DNA of 64,000 nt from JBIOUF01 sp044866695 (GTDB taxonomy: Bacteria > Actinomycetota > Actinomycetes > Propionibacteriales > Nocardioidaceae): assembly GCA_044866695.1 (NCBI GenBank), contig JBIOUF010000273.1, positions 1-64,000 on the forward strand, written 5' to 3'. The stretch's first letter is position 1, and the number at the start of each line of letters is the position of its first letter. Below, piece after piece: positions 17,301-26,025 of the stretch. The notes under the pieces are model-generated. The model had not been told where the DNA came from, searched no databases, and was given only the letters and a program-made list of their open reading frames with translations. Position numbers and translations under genes: made by a program.

Positions 17301-18683
17301 CTACCCGACGCCGGCGGGCAGCCTGGCCAGCGCGGCCGCCACGGCCGCCTGCACGTCCTCGTCCTCCCAGGAGTGGTCGGTCACCCGGCCGGACAGGTAG
17401 GCGTCGTACGCCGCGAGGTCGAGATGGCCGTGGCCGCACAGGGCGGTGAGGATGACCCGCTCCTCGCCGGTCTCCCGGCATCGCACCGCCTCCTCGACCG
17501 CGGCGGCCAGGGCGTGGGTCGGCTCCGGCGCCGGCACGATGCCCTCGGTTCTGGCGAACAGCACGCCCGCCGCGAAGCACTCGGTCTGCGGCTTCGCCAC
17601 CGCCTCGATCTCCCCCGACTCGTACAGGTGCGAGATCAGCGGGCTCATCCCGTGGTAGCGCAGGCCCCCGGCGTGGATCGGGTCGGGCACGAAGTCGTGG
17701 CCGAGCGTGTGCATCTTCATCAGCGGCGTCATCCCGATGGTGTCGCCGAAGTCGTAGGCGTAGGTGCCCTGGGTCAGCGACGGGCAGGCGGCCGGCTCCA
17801 CCGCGCGGATCACCGGCGCCATCCGGCCCTGCCACCGCTCGCGGAGGAACGGGAACATCAGGCCGCCGAAGTTCGACCCGCCACCGGTGCAGCCGACCAG
17901 GAGGTCCGCGGTCTCACCCGCCTTGGCGAGCTGGAGCAGTGCCTCCTCGCCGATCACCGTCTGGTGCAGCAGCACGTGGTTCAGCACCGAGCCGAGCGCG
18001 TAGTTCGTGGCCGGATCCTGCGCGGCGACCTCGACCGCCTCGCTGATCGCGATGCCGAGCGACCCGGTCGACTCCGGGTCCTGGGCGAGGATGGTCCGGC
18101 CCGCCTCGGTGAGCTCCGACGGGCTCGGGTGGACCACGCCGCCGAAGGTCTCGATCATGATCCGCCGGTACGGCTTCTGGTCGTACGACGCCCGCACCTG
18201 CCACACCTCGCACTCCAGGTCGAACTGCGCGCACGCGAAGGCCAGCGCGGTGCCCCACTGGCCCGCCCCGGTCTCGGTGGCCAGCCTGCGGATGCCCGCC
18301 TGGGCGTTGTAGAACGCCTGCGGCACGGCGGTGTTGGGCTTGTGCGAGCCGGCCGGCGAGACCCCCTCGTACTTGTAGTAGATGCGGGCCGGCGTCTCCA
18401 GCGCCCGCTCGAGCCGATGCGCCCGGTACAGCGGGCTCGGCCGCCACAGCCGGTACACGTCGAGCACCTCGCCCGGGATGTCGAGGTACCGCTGGTCGGA
18501 CACCTCCTGGGCGATCAGGTCCATCGGGACCAGCGGCGCGAGGTCGTCCGGCCCGACCGGCTGCCCGGTGCCGGGGTGCAGCACCGGCGGGGGCGGGGTG
18601 GGCAGGTCGGGCAGGATGTTGTACCACCGACGGGGCATCTCGTCCTCGTCGAGCAGGATCTTGTGCCGGCGTACCTCCGCCAT
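17301..18683 (-). CDS. TrpB-like PLP-dependent enzyme (TrpB2 / TIGR01415)
   Basis: A 460-residue fold-type II PLP enzyme related to tryptophan synthase beta. The PLP lysine sits in [10 protein letters not shown], and the phosphate-binding glycine loop is [10 protein letters not shown]. The long N-terminal extension and the [14 protein letters not shown] segment are those of the TrpB2 group, which works without a TrpA partner; none is nearby. It may condense indole and serine or act as a serine deaminase; the sequence does not decide this. The ATG at 18683 has a GGAGGTGG ribosome site. Confidence 0.9.
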   Translation of the reverse strand: MAEVRRHKILLDEDEMPRRWYNILPDLPTPPPPVLHPGTGQPVGPDDLAPLVPMDLIAQEVSDQRYLDIPGEVLDVYRLWRPSPLYRAHRLERALETPARIYYKYEGVSPAGSHKPNTAVPQAFYNAQAGIRRLATETGAGQWGTALAFACAQFDLECEVWQVRASYDQKPYRRIMIETFGGVVHPSPSELTEAGRTILAQDPESTGSLGIAISEAVEVAAQDPATNYALGSVLNHVLLHQTVIGEEALLQLAKAGETADLLVGCTGGGSNFGGLMFPFLRERWQGRMAPVIRAVEPAACPSLTQGTYAYDFGDTIGMTPLMKMHTLGHDFVPDPIHAGGLRYHGMSPLISHLYESGEIEAVAKPQTECFAAGVLFARTEGIVPAPEPTHALAAAVEEAVRCRETGEERVILTALCGHGHLDLAAYDAYLSGRVTDHSWEDEDVQAAVAAALARLPAGVG

Positions 18684-18880
18684 CGCGCCACCTCCGCCTC
18701 TACGACCCGCTACGACAGTCCAGCTGCCTGCTACGCGCCGACATCCGCGGCACCTCGCTGCGTTCGTCCTCGCTCGAAGGACCGCTGCTACGACGTCGCT
18801 CGTCCGCCTTGCGAGGCATCGCGCCTGCTGCCGCTCGCGACGGCAGGCACTTACCCAACAGGTTCTGGGACGGCCCCACG

Positions 18881-19906
18881 CTAGCGTCCGCCGGCCCGGC
18901 GGACCGGACCGGTCGTGCCTCGCACGGCCAGCTCCGGCTCCAGCACGATCTCCCGCTGGGCCACCTCCTCGCCGGCGCAGCGGGCGACGATCCGGTCGAC
19001 CGCAAGCCGGGCCAGCTCCGCGGGCGCCTGGCGGACGCTGGTGAGGTCGACCCCCGCGCTCCTGGCCAGCGCGCTGTCGTCCCAGCCGACGACGGAGACC
19101 TCGCCGGGGACGTCGATGCCGGCCTGGGCCAGCACGCTGGTCGCGGCGGCCGCGATGTCGTCGTTGAACGCCACCAGGGCGGTGGGCAGCTCGGGCTCGC
19201 GCACCAGGGCCAGGGCCGCCCGCTGCCCGTCCAGCTGGTCCTCCCCGCCGCACGGCACGACCCGCACCTGGGCACCGAGGCCGTGGGCGCGCATCGCCTG
19301 CTCGTAGGCGCGTCGCCGCGCCTGCGCGACCAGGCCCGTGCCGCCCTCGAGGTGCGCGACCCGGCGGTGCCCGAGCTCGGCCAGGTGCCCCACGGCCAGC
19401 GCCATCCCCCGGTCGTCGGAGGTGCGCACCACGTCCACGTCGGGATGGTCGACGTGCCAGCCGACGACCACGAGCGGCACCCGTCCGGCCAGCACCGGCT
19501 CGGCGACCGGCGGGCCCAGCATCACCAGGGCGTCGAAGCTGAAGTCCTGCAGGGACCGGAGGGCCCGTCTCTCGTCGCGGCTGCTGGTCAGGGCGCTGAG
19601 CACGAGGTCCCAGCCACGCTCCTCGGCGGCGGCGTACAGACCGTCGATCAGCTCGAACCGGAAGCGCCCGGCCTCCCCGAAGAGCACCCCGACCAGGTGC
19701 GCCTTCAGGCTGGCCAGCGAGCGGGCCCGGAGGTCGGGGCGGTAGCCGAGCTCGCCGGCCACGGCCAGGATGCGCTGCCGGCTGGCCGCGCTGGCCCCGG
19801 GCGCGTCGCGCATGACGATGGAGGCCAGCGCCGTCGAGACGCCCGCGCGCCTGGCGACGTCGGCGAGGGTGACCCGCTTGCGCGGCCACGGCTCCGGGTC
19901 AGCCAT
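18881..19906 (-). CDS. LacI-family transcriptional regulator
   Basis: A 341-residue repressor: an N-terminal LacI helix-turn-helix ([20 protein letters not shown], residues 13-32) with hinge helix, then a periplasmic-binding-protein-like sugar sensor domain (from about residue 68) ending in [20 protein letters not shown]. The ATG has a GGAGGAGG ribosome site. It is divergent from the dehydrogenase/isomerase pair, and two LacI-type operators lie between, so it most likely represses them and itself until a sugar or polyol derivative binds. Confidence 0.93.
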   Translation of the reverse strand: MADPEPWPRKRVTLADVARRAGVSTALASIVMRDAPGASAASRQRILAVAGELGYRPDLRARSLASLKAHLVGVLFGEAGRFRFELIDGLYAAAEERGWDLVLSALTSSRDERRALRSLQDFSFDALVMLGPPVAEPVLAGRVPLVVVGWHVDHPDVDVVRTSDDRGMALAVGHLAELGHRRVAHLEGGTGLVAQARRRAYEQAMRAHGLGAQVRVVPCGGEDQLDGQRAALALVREPELPTALVAFNDDIAAAATSVLAQAGIDVPGEVSVVGWDDSALARSAGVDLTSVRQAPAELARLAVDRIVARCAGEEVAQREIVLEPELAVRGTTGPVRRAGGR

Positions 19907-19952
19907 GGTCCACCTCCTCCGCCGGTGACGCGGGGCTGTCGGCGCGTAAAGA

Positions 19953-19966
19953 CTATAGCGCTTTAG
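19953..19966. promoter_or_regulatory. LacI-type operator 1 (CTATAGCGCTTTAG)
   Basis: A near-perfect 14-bp palindrome with the central CG typical of LacI-family sites. It is 35 bp centre-to-centre from operator 2 and lies between the divergent regulator and dehydrogenase genes. Confidence 0.75.
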
Positions 19967-19987
19967 GGCGCCGTACCAAGGAGGCTT

Positions 19988-20001
19988 CTAGAGCGTTATA
20001 G
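19988..20001. promoter_or_regulatory. LacI-type operator 2 (CTAGAGCGTTATAG)
   Basis: Second copy of the same palindromic word, with two mismatches between half-sites. A TTGACA hexamer at 20019-20024 is the best -35 candidate for the dehydrogenase operon and starts 18 bp downstream, so a bound repressor would sit just upstream of the promoter. Confidence 0.72.
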
Positions 20002-20088
20002 AAAGTCCTGACAAACTATTGACATCCCCCTAGTCCGCGAGGTTGGCTGGGGGTCACGCAGGACCGCAGGACGAACCGGAGGAACACC

Positions 20089-21267
20089 ATGGCCAAGGAC
20101 TCCCTCGGCGTCGCCGTGATCGGCGCCGGCATGATCGGGCGGGCTCACGCCGCCGGCTACCGCGCCGCCAGCCAGCTCTACGACCTCGACCTTCCCGACA
20201 TCGAACTGGTCGCGGTCGCGGACGCCTACGAGCCCTTCGCCACCGACGCCGCCAAGCGCTTCGGCTACCAGCGCGCGGAGACGTCGTGGCAGGCCGTCGC
20301 GGAGGCCGACGACGTCGACGTCGTCTCGGTCGCGGTCGCCAACGAGCTGCACCGCCCCGTGGTCGAGGGCCTGCTCGCGGCCGGCAAGCACGTCTTGTGC
20401 GAGAAGCCGCTGGCCCCGTCGGTGCAGGACGCCCAGGCCATGGTGGCGGCAGCGGAGGCCGCAGCCACGCACTCCGGGGTGGGCTTCTCGTTCCGGCGCA
20501 CCCCCGGCATCAACGCCATCCGCGAGCAGCTGGAGAGCGGCTCGATCGGGCCGGTGCAGCATTTCAACGGCCACTACTGGTGCGACTACGCGCAGAACCC
20601 GCAGAACCCGATCAGCTGGCGCTACCGGGGCGGACCCGGCACCGGCGCGCTCGCCGACATCGGCAGCCACATGATCGACCTCGGGGAGTACCTCTGCGGC
20701 CCGATCGAGAGCGTCAGCGGTGCCCTGTTCCAGACCTTCACGACCGAGCGGCCGGTGCCGCTGGGCGTCACGGTCGGCCACGCGGCGGCCGAGATCGGCG
20801 AGACCAAGGAGCCCGTGGAGAACGAGGACCTGGTCACCTTCAGCGCGCGGTTCGCCGGCGGCGCGCTCGGCACCTTCTCGATCAGCCGCGTCGCCCACGG
20901 CCTGCCCAACGGGCTCGGGTTCGAGCTGTTCGCGGCCGGCGGGGCGGCGGCGTTCGACCTGAACCGGCCGGGGGAGTTCACCTTCGCCGACCACGGCCCC
21001 GACGGGAAGACCAACGGCTATCGCAGCGTCCTGATCGGTCCGCAGCACCCGGGCGTCGCCCGAGGCATCCCGATGGACTTCCCGTCGGTCGGGCACGGCC
21101 AGAACGACCTGTTCGCCTGGCAGGCCCGCGCCTTCCTCGACCAGGTCGCCGGCCTGGGCAGGCTCGCGCCGCTGCCCTCACTGGCGCACGGCCTGCACAA
21201 CATGGAGATCCAGGCCGCGGTCACCCGGTCGGCGCTGAACGGCGGCCAGGCCGTCTCCCTCTCCTAG
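20089..21267 (+). CDS. Gfo/Idh/MocA-family sugar dehydrogenase
   Basis: A 392-residue NAD(P)-dependent oxidoreductase. The N-terminal Rossmann domain opens with VIGAGMIGRAHAAGY, and the conserved EKPL lysine motif is present (CEKPLAPS, about residue 105). The C-terminal domain carries the GTGALADIGSHMIDLGEYLCG signature with the catalytic His. It probably oxidises a sugar, polyol or inositol-like substrate. The ATG has an CCGGAGGAA ribosome site. It is first gene of a two-gene operon with the isomerase, under two LacI-type operators. Confidence 0.92.
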   Translation: MAKDSLGVAVIGAGMIGRAHAAGYRAASQLYDLDLPDIELVAVADAYEPFATDAAKRFGYQRAETSWQAVAEADDVDVVSVAVANELHRPVVEGLLAAGKHVLCEKPLAPSVQDAQAMVAAAEAAATHSGVGFSFRRTPGINAIREQLESGSIGPVQHFNGHYWCDYAQNPQNPISWRYRGGPGTGALADIGSHMIDLGEYLCGPIESVSGALFQTFTTERPVPLGVTVGHAAAEIGETKEPVENEDLVTFSARFAGGALGTFSISRVAHGLPNGLGFELFAAGGAAAFDLNRPGEFTFADHGPDGKTNGYRSVLIGPQHPGVARGIPMDFPSVGHGQNDLFAWQARAFLDQVAGLGRLAPLPSLAHGLHNMEIQAAVTRSALNGGQAVSLS

Positions 21268-21305
21268 AGCACCTCCCTCTCACACCTCGAAAGGAACGGC
21301 CCCCA

Positions 21306-22316
21306 ATGAAGCTCGGCGCCTACACCGCCTGCCTGCACGACAAGACCCTCGAGGAGGCGCTGACCATCCTGCGCGACCTCGGCCTGACCAGCGCCGAGAT
21401 CAACGCCGGGGGCTTCATCGGCACCCCGCACCTGCCCGTCGAGGAGCTCCTCGAGAGCGCCCAGGCTCGCCAGGAGTACCTGTCGATCTTCCCGAAGTAC
21501 GGGATCGAGCTCACCGCGCTGAACTGCAACGGCAACCCGCTGCACCCCGACCCGGAGGTCCACCACGCCGACGACCTCGAGCGAGCGATCAGGCTGGCCG
21601 GCCTGCTCGGCATCAAGACCGTCATCACGATGTCCGGCCTCCCCGCCGCGGACCCGGGCGGCACCCGCCCGTCGTGGACGGTCATCCCCTGGGACTCGGT
21701 CTACAAGGAGACCCTGGACTACCAGTGGGACGAGGTCGCCGTCCCGTTCTGGAAGCGGATCCAGCAGCTCGCCGCCGAGAACGACGTCCGCGTCGCCATC
21801 GAGATGCACCCGCACAACCTGGTCTTCAACCCGGCCACCTTGAAGCGGCTGGTCGAGCGCACCACGCCCGAGGGAGGCGTCAACCACGTCGGCGCCGAGA
21901 TGGACCCCAGCCACCTGTTCTGGCAGCACATCGACCCGGTCCGGGCCGTCGAGGACCTCGGCGAGCTGGTCTTCTTCGCGGCCGCGAAGGACACCTTGAT
22001 CCACGAGACCGCGGCGGTCAACGGCGTGCTCGACGACCGCTTCGAGTGGATCCCCGCCGAGGAGAACCCGCTGGGTCTCGGCGGCCACTACACCGTGACC
22101 CGCTGGCCGGCGGTGCCCGGCTGGTCGTTCGTGGCGGTGGGCCGCGGGCACGACGTCGAGTTCTGGACCCGGTTCCTGTCCGCCTTGCACCAGGTCGACC
22201 CCTCCCTGCCGGTCAACATCGAGCACGAGGACGCGTCCTTCGGCCAGATCGAGGGCCTGGAGTACGCCGCCCGCAACCTGATCGAGGCCGGCAGGAAGGC
22301 CGGCGTCATCGAGTGA
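21306..22316 (+). CDS. Sugar phosphate isomerase/epimerase (AP-endonuclease-2-like TIM barrel)
   Basis: A 336-residue xylose-isomerase-like TIM barrel. Metal-ligand candidates are visible in VAIEMHPHNLVFN (Glu, His), GAEMDPSHLFWQ (Asp, His) and VNIEHEDA (Glu). Such enzymes interconvert keto-sugars or inosose intermediates and are commonly paired with Gfo/Idh/MocA dehydrogenases. The ATG at 21306 has an AAAGGAA ribosome site 38 bp after the dehydrogenase. Substrate unknown; with the LacI regulator the set looks like a sugar or inositol catabolic unit lacking its transporter. Confidence 0.9.
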   Translation: MKLGAYTACLHDKTLEEALTILRDLGLTSAEINAGGFIGTPHLPVEELLESAQARQEYLSIFPKYGIELTALNCNGNPLHPDPEVHHADDLERAIRLAGLLGIKTVITMSGLPAADPGGTRPSWTVIPWDSVYKETLDYQWDEVAVPFWKRIQQLAAENDVRVAIEMHPHNLVFNPATLKRLVERTTPEGGVNHVGAEMDPSHLFWQHIDPVRAVEDLGELVFFAAAKDTLIHETAAVNGVLDDRFEWIPAEENPLGLGGHYTVTRWPAVPGWSFVAVGRGHDVEFWTRFLSALHQVDPSLPVNIEHEDASFGQIEGLEYAARNLIEAGRKAGVIE

Positions 22317-22349
22317 GCCGCCTGGTTCCGGGCCTGCCACGGTGCCGCT

Positions 22350-22521
22350 GGTTGGCTTCGTGACGCTCGCAAGCTCGCTCCTCAGCCCGAGTCGAGACGC
22401 CTCCGCTAGCGCTCCGGCTCCTCAACCGGCGGTGCCGGCGGCCCGAGGAGCGAGCTTGCGACTTGGGTTGAGGAGGGCGAGCTTGCGAGCCCGTCCCGAA
22501 ACCCGTCTCGAAACCACCGGA
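22350..22521. repeat. Dispersed TTTCGAGACG / CTCGCTCCTC palindromic repeat, copy 2
   Basis: Contains a perfect 17-bp inverted repeat: TCGCAAGCTCGCTCCTC at 22367-22383 and its reverse complement at 22445-22461. A second set of words follows (GAGGAGGGCGAGCTTGCGAG, then GTCTCGAAACCACCGG). It fills most of the 289-bp gap after the isomerase gene. Confidence 0.75.
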
Positions 22522-22605
22522 AGGCCCGCGATGTGCCAAGATCAAGTGTTCAGATCCACCATCCGAGACGCACTCTCATGAGCGACGAGCCAGGGGGGCG
22601 CGCCC

Positions 22606-23259
22606 GTGGACGACCCGACCGTCCGGGGTGAGCCGCGGTGGCCGATGGCCGCCGCGGTCGGCGTCGCGTCGGCGCTCACCCTGGCGCGACCCGCCGAGCT
22701 ACGTGTGGCGCCCTGGTGGGTGCTGCCGCTTGTGGAGGCGGTTCTGCTGGTCGTCCTGGTCGTCCGGGACCCAGGTCGGATCGACCGGCGGTCGCGGGTA
22801 CTTCGCGCGGTGTCGATCGGCGCGGTTGGCCTCTTGGTGCTCGACGCGCTGCTTGCCACCGGGTACCTGGTCGCGGTCCTGATCCAAGGCGGGAGACTGA
22901 CCGACTCCGCTGAGACCCTGCTGGCAGCCGGCGTGGTGGTATGGGCTTCGAACATCATCGCCTTCGCCCTTCTCTACTGGGAGCTCGACAGCGGCGGCGC
23001 GGCTGCCCGCGCGCATGGCCTGCCAGCCACCCCCGACCTGGCATTTCCCCAGCAGCTCAGTCCGGAGCTGGCCCCACCGGACTGGCGGCCGCAGTTCCAC
23101 GACTACCTCTACCTGGGACTGACGTCGGCAACGGCGTTCAGTCCCACGGACGCGATGCCGCTCGCGGGGTGGGCCAAGCTGGCGATGTCGGTGGAGTCGC
23201 TCATCTCGCTCACCGTGCTGGGGCTGGTGGTCGCCCGGGCCGTCAACGTGCTGACGTGA
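22606..23259 (+). CDS. Membrane protein with channel-like pore region and altered filter
   Basis: A 217-residue protein with four to five hydrophobic segments (about 15-35, 40-55, 70-95, 105-125, 190-215). The C-terminal part has the layout of a 2-TM K+ channel pore: a re-entrant-loop-like stretch YLYLGLTSATAFSPTD followed by a long final helix (AKLAMSVESLISLTVLGLVVARAV). Where TVGYGD would stand it has TAFSPTD (residues 176-182), so K+ selectivity is not expected. Homologues are annotated only as membrane proteins. The GTG has an AGGGGGGCG ribosome site. Confidence 0.7.
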   Translation: MDDPTVRGEPRWPMAAAVGVASALTLARPAELRVAPWWVLPLVEAVLLVVLVVRDPGRIDRRSRVLRAVSIGAVGLLVLDALLATGYLVAVLIQGGRLTDSAETLLAAGVVVWASNIIAFALLYWELDSGGAAARAHGLPATPDLAFPQQLSPELAPPDWRPQFHDYLYLGLTSATAFSPTDAMPLAGWAKLAMSVESLISLTVLGLVVARAVNVLT

Positions 23260-23452
23260 GCGGCCGCGCGCGACCATCCGGCGCAGCCCGTCGACCCGGG
23301 CCGGGCGCCGACCCAAGAGACCACCATCGAAAGCGGAGGCCCGCGGCGGAGGGCCACCCCCACCGCGGAAGACCGCCCGGCCGATCCGTGCCAGAGGCGG
23401 GCTGCATGCCGGCGAAGCCGGAAAGGCTGGAAGTCCCGTCGAGGCGGACTCG

Positions 23453-23917
23453 TCAGCGGCCGCGCCGGTCCGGTCGTTCCCAGGGCCAGTCCGCCGCGAG
23501 CCAGCTGGCGACGGCGTCCGCGAGCGGCACGTCGAGACCAGCCCGGTCGGCCCGCACCCAGGACTGGACGGTCACGTCGTACTCCTCGGACGCCGAGGGG
23601 TACAGGTAGACACAACCGATCACGTCGTCGTCGACCGGGTCGAGGACGGTGAAGGTGAACCCGGTGCGTCGTGCGAAGTCGGCGGCGTGACGGCGCAGAT
23701 CGGTGCGGTTCTCCTCGAGCGACATGCCGCCGAGCGGTGGCCAGTCACCGTCGGGGTACCCGGGAGTCGCGCGGATGTGACCGATGCTCGACGTCCAGGC
23801 CGCGTGATCCGCCTCGTTGTGCTGCGGGCCGAGCGGTTCGAGACGGAACCGGTCGGTGACCAGGGACGTCGGCGGATCGAAACCGGCCGGTACGAACGCG
23901 TGCGAGGTCACGGCCAA
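23453..23917 (-). CDS. GNAT-family acetyltransferase
   Basis: A 154-residue protein of the GCN5-related N-acetyltransferase fold. The N-terminal strand LVTDRFRLEPLGPQHNEAD and the FTVLDPVDDDVIGCVYLYPS strands match the family, and the C-terminal ADAVASWLAADWPWERPDRRGR lies where the acyl-CoA helix usually is, although the usual R/QxxGxG/A loop is not evident. Substrate unknown. The start may be TTG 23917, with GGAG ten bases upstream, or GTG 23911. It converges with the channel-like gene. Confidence 0.72.
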   Translation of the reverse strand: MAVTSHAFVPAGFDPPTSLVTDRFRLEPLGPQHNEADHAAWTSSIGHIRATPGYPDGDWPPLGGMSLEENRTDLRRHAADFARRTGFTFTVLDPVDDDVIGCVYLYPSASEEYDVTVQSWVRADRAGLDVPLADAVASWLAADWPWERPDRRGR

Positions 23918-24135
23918 GACGGTACTGCTCCGCGAGTCTCATGCGGCGACTTCCTAGTCGGCGTCCTCGTCCGCGTCGCGACCCCGCGGGTCGGCAGGAC
24001 CCCTCGACCTGGTGCGGCCAGGTGAAGATGTCTGCAAGCTCGAAGAAACCTTCCGAGGTCAATGTCGAAGAGGCGGGCAGCCGTTCGACGTACCTGCGAG
24101 GGAAGCCCCCCAACCACCAGAAGGAGTGATCGCAG

Positions 24136-24510
24136 ATGCCGCGCTTCATGGGATTCGTGAGGATGGAAGAAGGCGTCGGCACGCCGCCGCAGGCGCTGTT
24201 CGACGCGATGGACGCCCACATCGCCGAGCGGGCCGCCAAGGGCGTGTTCCTCGACGGTGGCGGTCTGTACGGCACCGAGGACGCCGTGAACTTCGTGGTC
24301 CGCAACGGCGAGGTCAGCCGGGTCGACGGACCGTACGCCGAGACCAAGGAGGTCGTCGGTGGCTGGGCCATCATGCAGTACGACACTCTCGAGGAGGCCG
24401 TGGTCGATCAGCAGGAGTTCGCCGAGCTGCACGCGAAGTACTGGCCCGAGGTCACCGTGATCTCGACCCTGCGCCAGATCTCCACGGGCCCGGACGCGCC
24501 TGGCGACTGA
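24136..24510 (+). CDS. YciI-family (DGPF) protein
   Basis: A small dimeric alpha/beta-barrel protein of 124 residues. The family motif appears as VDGPYAETKEVVGGW, equivalent to the usual DGPF.E.KE..GG, together with the C-terminal strand VEIRP-like TVISTLRQI. YciI-like proteins are often encoded beside ECF sigma factors, but none is present here. Biochemical role unknown. The ATG has an AAGGAG ribosome site. Confidence 0.88.
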   Translation: MPRFMGFVRMEEGVGTPPQALFDAMDAHIAERAAKGVFLDGGGLYGTEDAVNFVVRNGEVSRVDGPYAETKEVVGGWAIMQYDTLEEAVVDQQEFAELHAKYWPEVTVISTLRQISTGPDAPGD

Positions 24511-24595
24511 ACCTGGATCCACGTGCTCTCCGCCTACGGCGCGCCACCCGGATGACCGGTGATGTGGAGCTCGCCGAGGGCGTCGTGGCGACCGA

Positions 24596-24631
24596 CAGCA
24601 CCCGGCACTGCCAGGGCACTGCCGGGTGCTG
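24596..24631 (+). terminator. Strong hairpin downstream of the YciI gene
   Basis: CAGCACCCGGCA (24596-24607) and TGCCGGGTGCTG (24620-24631) form a perfect 12-bp stem with a 12-base loop, 86 bp after the YciI stop. The T-run is weak, as is usual at high GC. The rest of the 417-bp gap to 24927 holds nothing I recognise. Confidence 0.7.
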
Positions 24632-24927
24632 ATCATTGGATGGGGATCCCGTTGTGGCACGCGCCGCGGGCCCATCGGTCACCGATACGCGCTCAATGCG
24701 GCCAGATCCGGGTTGTGTTCGAAGATGCGAACTCGCAGTCTCGACGACGGGCCGTCGCCCGCTAGCGTCGCGTCTACCTCAGCGCTCGAATCATCTCTGG
24801 AGAAGGCGGCTTCAGCTCTTCGCGGTCACCCCTCCCAGGCAAGCGACACCAGCCGATCGGCTCCCGGAGATCGCGAACGCGACCATGGACCGGCTCTGCA
24901 TCTCGGTCTCGATGGACCGGTCCCGGA

Positions 24928-25431
24928 TCAGTCCGCACTTCTGAGCGCCACCTCGACGTCGGCGACCTTCTGCACCAGGAGCAGGCTTTCGGGAATGCGG
25001 CGGAAGCCCAGGGCCTCGTAGAACCGAGCGACTCGTTCGTGGAGGGCGTCCACGACGACGAGTCGGGCAGCGACCGTTCGAGTCGCATCGACGACCCGCT
25101 GCAGCGCGTCGGCGACCAGGACCTCTCCCAGGCCCTGCCCCCGCAGAGACTCCGACAGGGCGAGGCGAGCCAGCAGGACCGCCGGAACCTCTACCGGCCC
25201 GACACGCCCGACCTTGCTGGGAACCTCATCGCGCGCCACCTTGTGAGCGGCCAGCGCGTAGTAGCCCACGACGGCACCGTCCTGGTCGGCCCAGACCCAC
25301 GTTCGAGCCGTGCGACGAGCATCCGCGGGACCGGCCTGCTCAGCCAACCACGCGTCCAACGACGGCTCACCGCAACCGAAACCGCCGACGTGGTGCCGCT
25401 TGGGATCGAACCGCTCGGACCGCAGACTCAC
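24928..25431 (-). CDS. GNAT toxin of a TacAT-type toxin-antitoxin pair
   Basis: A 167-residue acetyltransferase. TacT-type toxins acetylate the amino group of aminoacyl-tRNA and stop translation. The N-terminal FGCGEPSLDAWLAEQA block is the family hallmark. The acetyl-CoA loop is SLRGQGLGEVLVADAL, and the conserved catalytic Tyr is in FYEALGFRRI. The GTG start lies 2 bp after the antitoxin stop, so the two are one operon. Assignment to the tRNA-acetylating toxins is by family, not tested. Confidence 0.87.
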   Translation of the reverse strand: MSLRSERFDPKRHHVGGFGCGEPSLDAWLAEQAGPADARRTARTWVWADQDGAVVGYYALAAHKVARDEVPSKVGRVGPVEVPAVLLARLALSESLRGQGLGEVLVADALQRVVDATRTVAARLVVVDALHERVARFYEALGFRRIPESLLLVQKVADVEVALRSAD

Positions 25432-25433
25432 CG

Positions 25434-25712
25434 TCAGTCGCGGATGAGCGTCTCGCGCGCCTGCTGTGCCGCACGCGCGAGCGCCGCGTTAGCACGAGGT
25501 GCCGGGTCGAGCGCGTCGAGCAGATGGTCGAAGAACTCAGCAGGCACTGTGGTGGTGGCCTCGTGCTCGCGAATGACGCGCTCCGCCTTCTCCTCAGCCG
25601 CAGTCCTGGCAAACTCGCTGACCGGCTCGTGCACCAGCGCCGCCGCACGCTCGATGCGCGACTTGCGCTCCGGTCGGACCCGGAACTCCAAACGAGCAGA
25701 CGCTGCTGCCAT
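25434..25712 (-). CDS. DUF1778 antitoxin (TacA-like)
   Basis: A 92-residue antitoxin with an N-terminal ribbon-helix-helix (SARLEFRVRPERKSRIERAAAL) for DNA binding and a C-terminal toxin-neutralising region ending in EFFDHLLDALDPAPRANAAL, typical of DUF1778. It is first in the operon with the GNAT toxin 2 bp downstream. A palindromic site lies 20 bp upstream of the ATG and is the expected autoregulatory operator. Confidence 0.88.
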   Translation of the reverse strand: MAAASARLEFRVRPERKSRIERAAALVHEPVSEFARTAAEEKAERVIREHEATTTVPAEFFDHLLDALDPAPRANAALARAAQQARETLIRD

Positions 25713-25731
25713 CGCCGACCACCTCCACAGG

Positions 25732-25755
25732 GTCCGTACGGACAAGTGTACGGAC
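25732..25755 (-). promoter_or_regulatory. Palindromic operator of the TacAT-like operon
   Basis: GTCCGTACGGAC (25732-25743) is a perfect 12-bp palindrome, and a further half-site GTACGGAC follows at 25748-25755. Such overlapping sites suit cooperative binding by ribbon-helix-helix dimers. Confidence 0.65.
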
Positions 25756-26025
25756 ACCCGATGATGTCGAGGGATCCGGATCGCCGGTGCGGGATCGTCC
25801 AGCGGGACGGTGAGCGGTGCTGGGTGGCCCGCGTCCTTCGCGGAATGACGCACCACCGACCACGGCTGTCCCCTCGACATCCTCGTCGCCGGCAAGACCA
25901 TCCCGGTAGGGAAAGCTACCTCGGGCGCGCTATGAGGCTCACCGGGCGACGTACTCGACCCTGCTGCCAGCCGGGCAAGTGCCCAGCACTTCTCGCGGCG
26001 GGTGTCCGGGCGGGACGGGAGGAGG

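Noticed and set aside
18684..18880. 39-codon minus-strand ORF and GAGCGAGGACGAACGCAGCGAGG word between the TrpB-like and LacI genes
   Set aside because: No ribosome site or family. The GC-rich word resembles common actinobacterial intergenic repeats, but only one copy was found here.
24511..24927. Small frames in the gap after the YciI gene
   Set aside because: All are short and lack family resemblance or ribosome sites; only the hairpin is supported.
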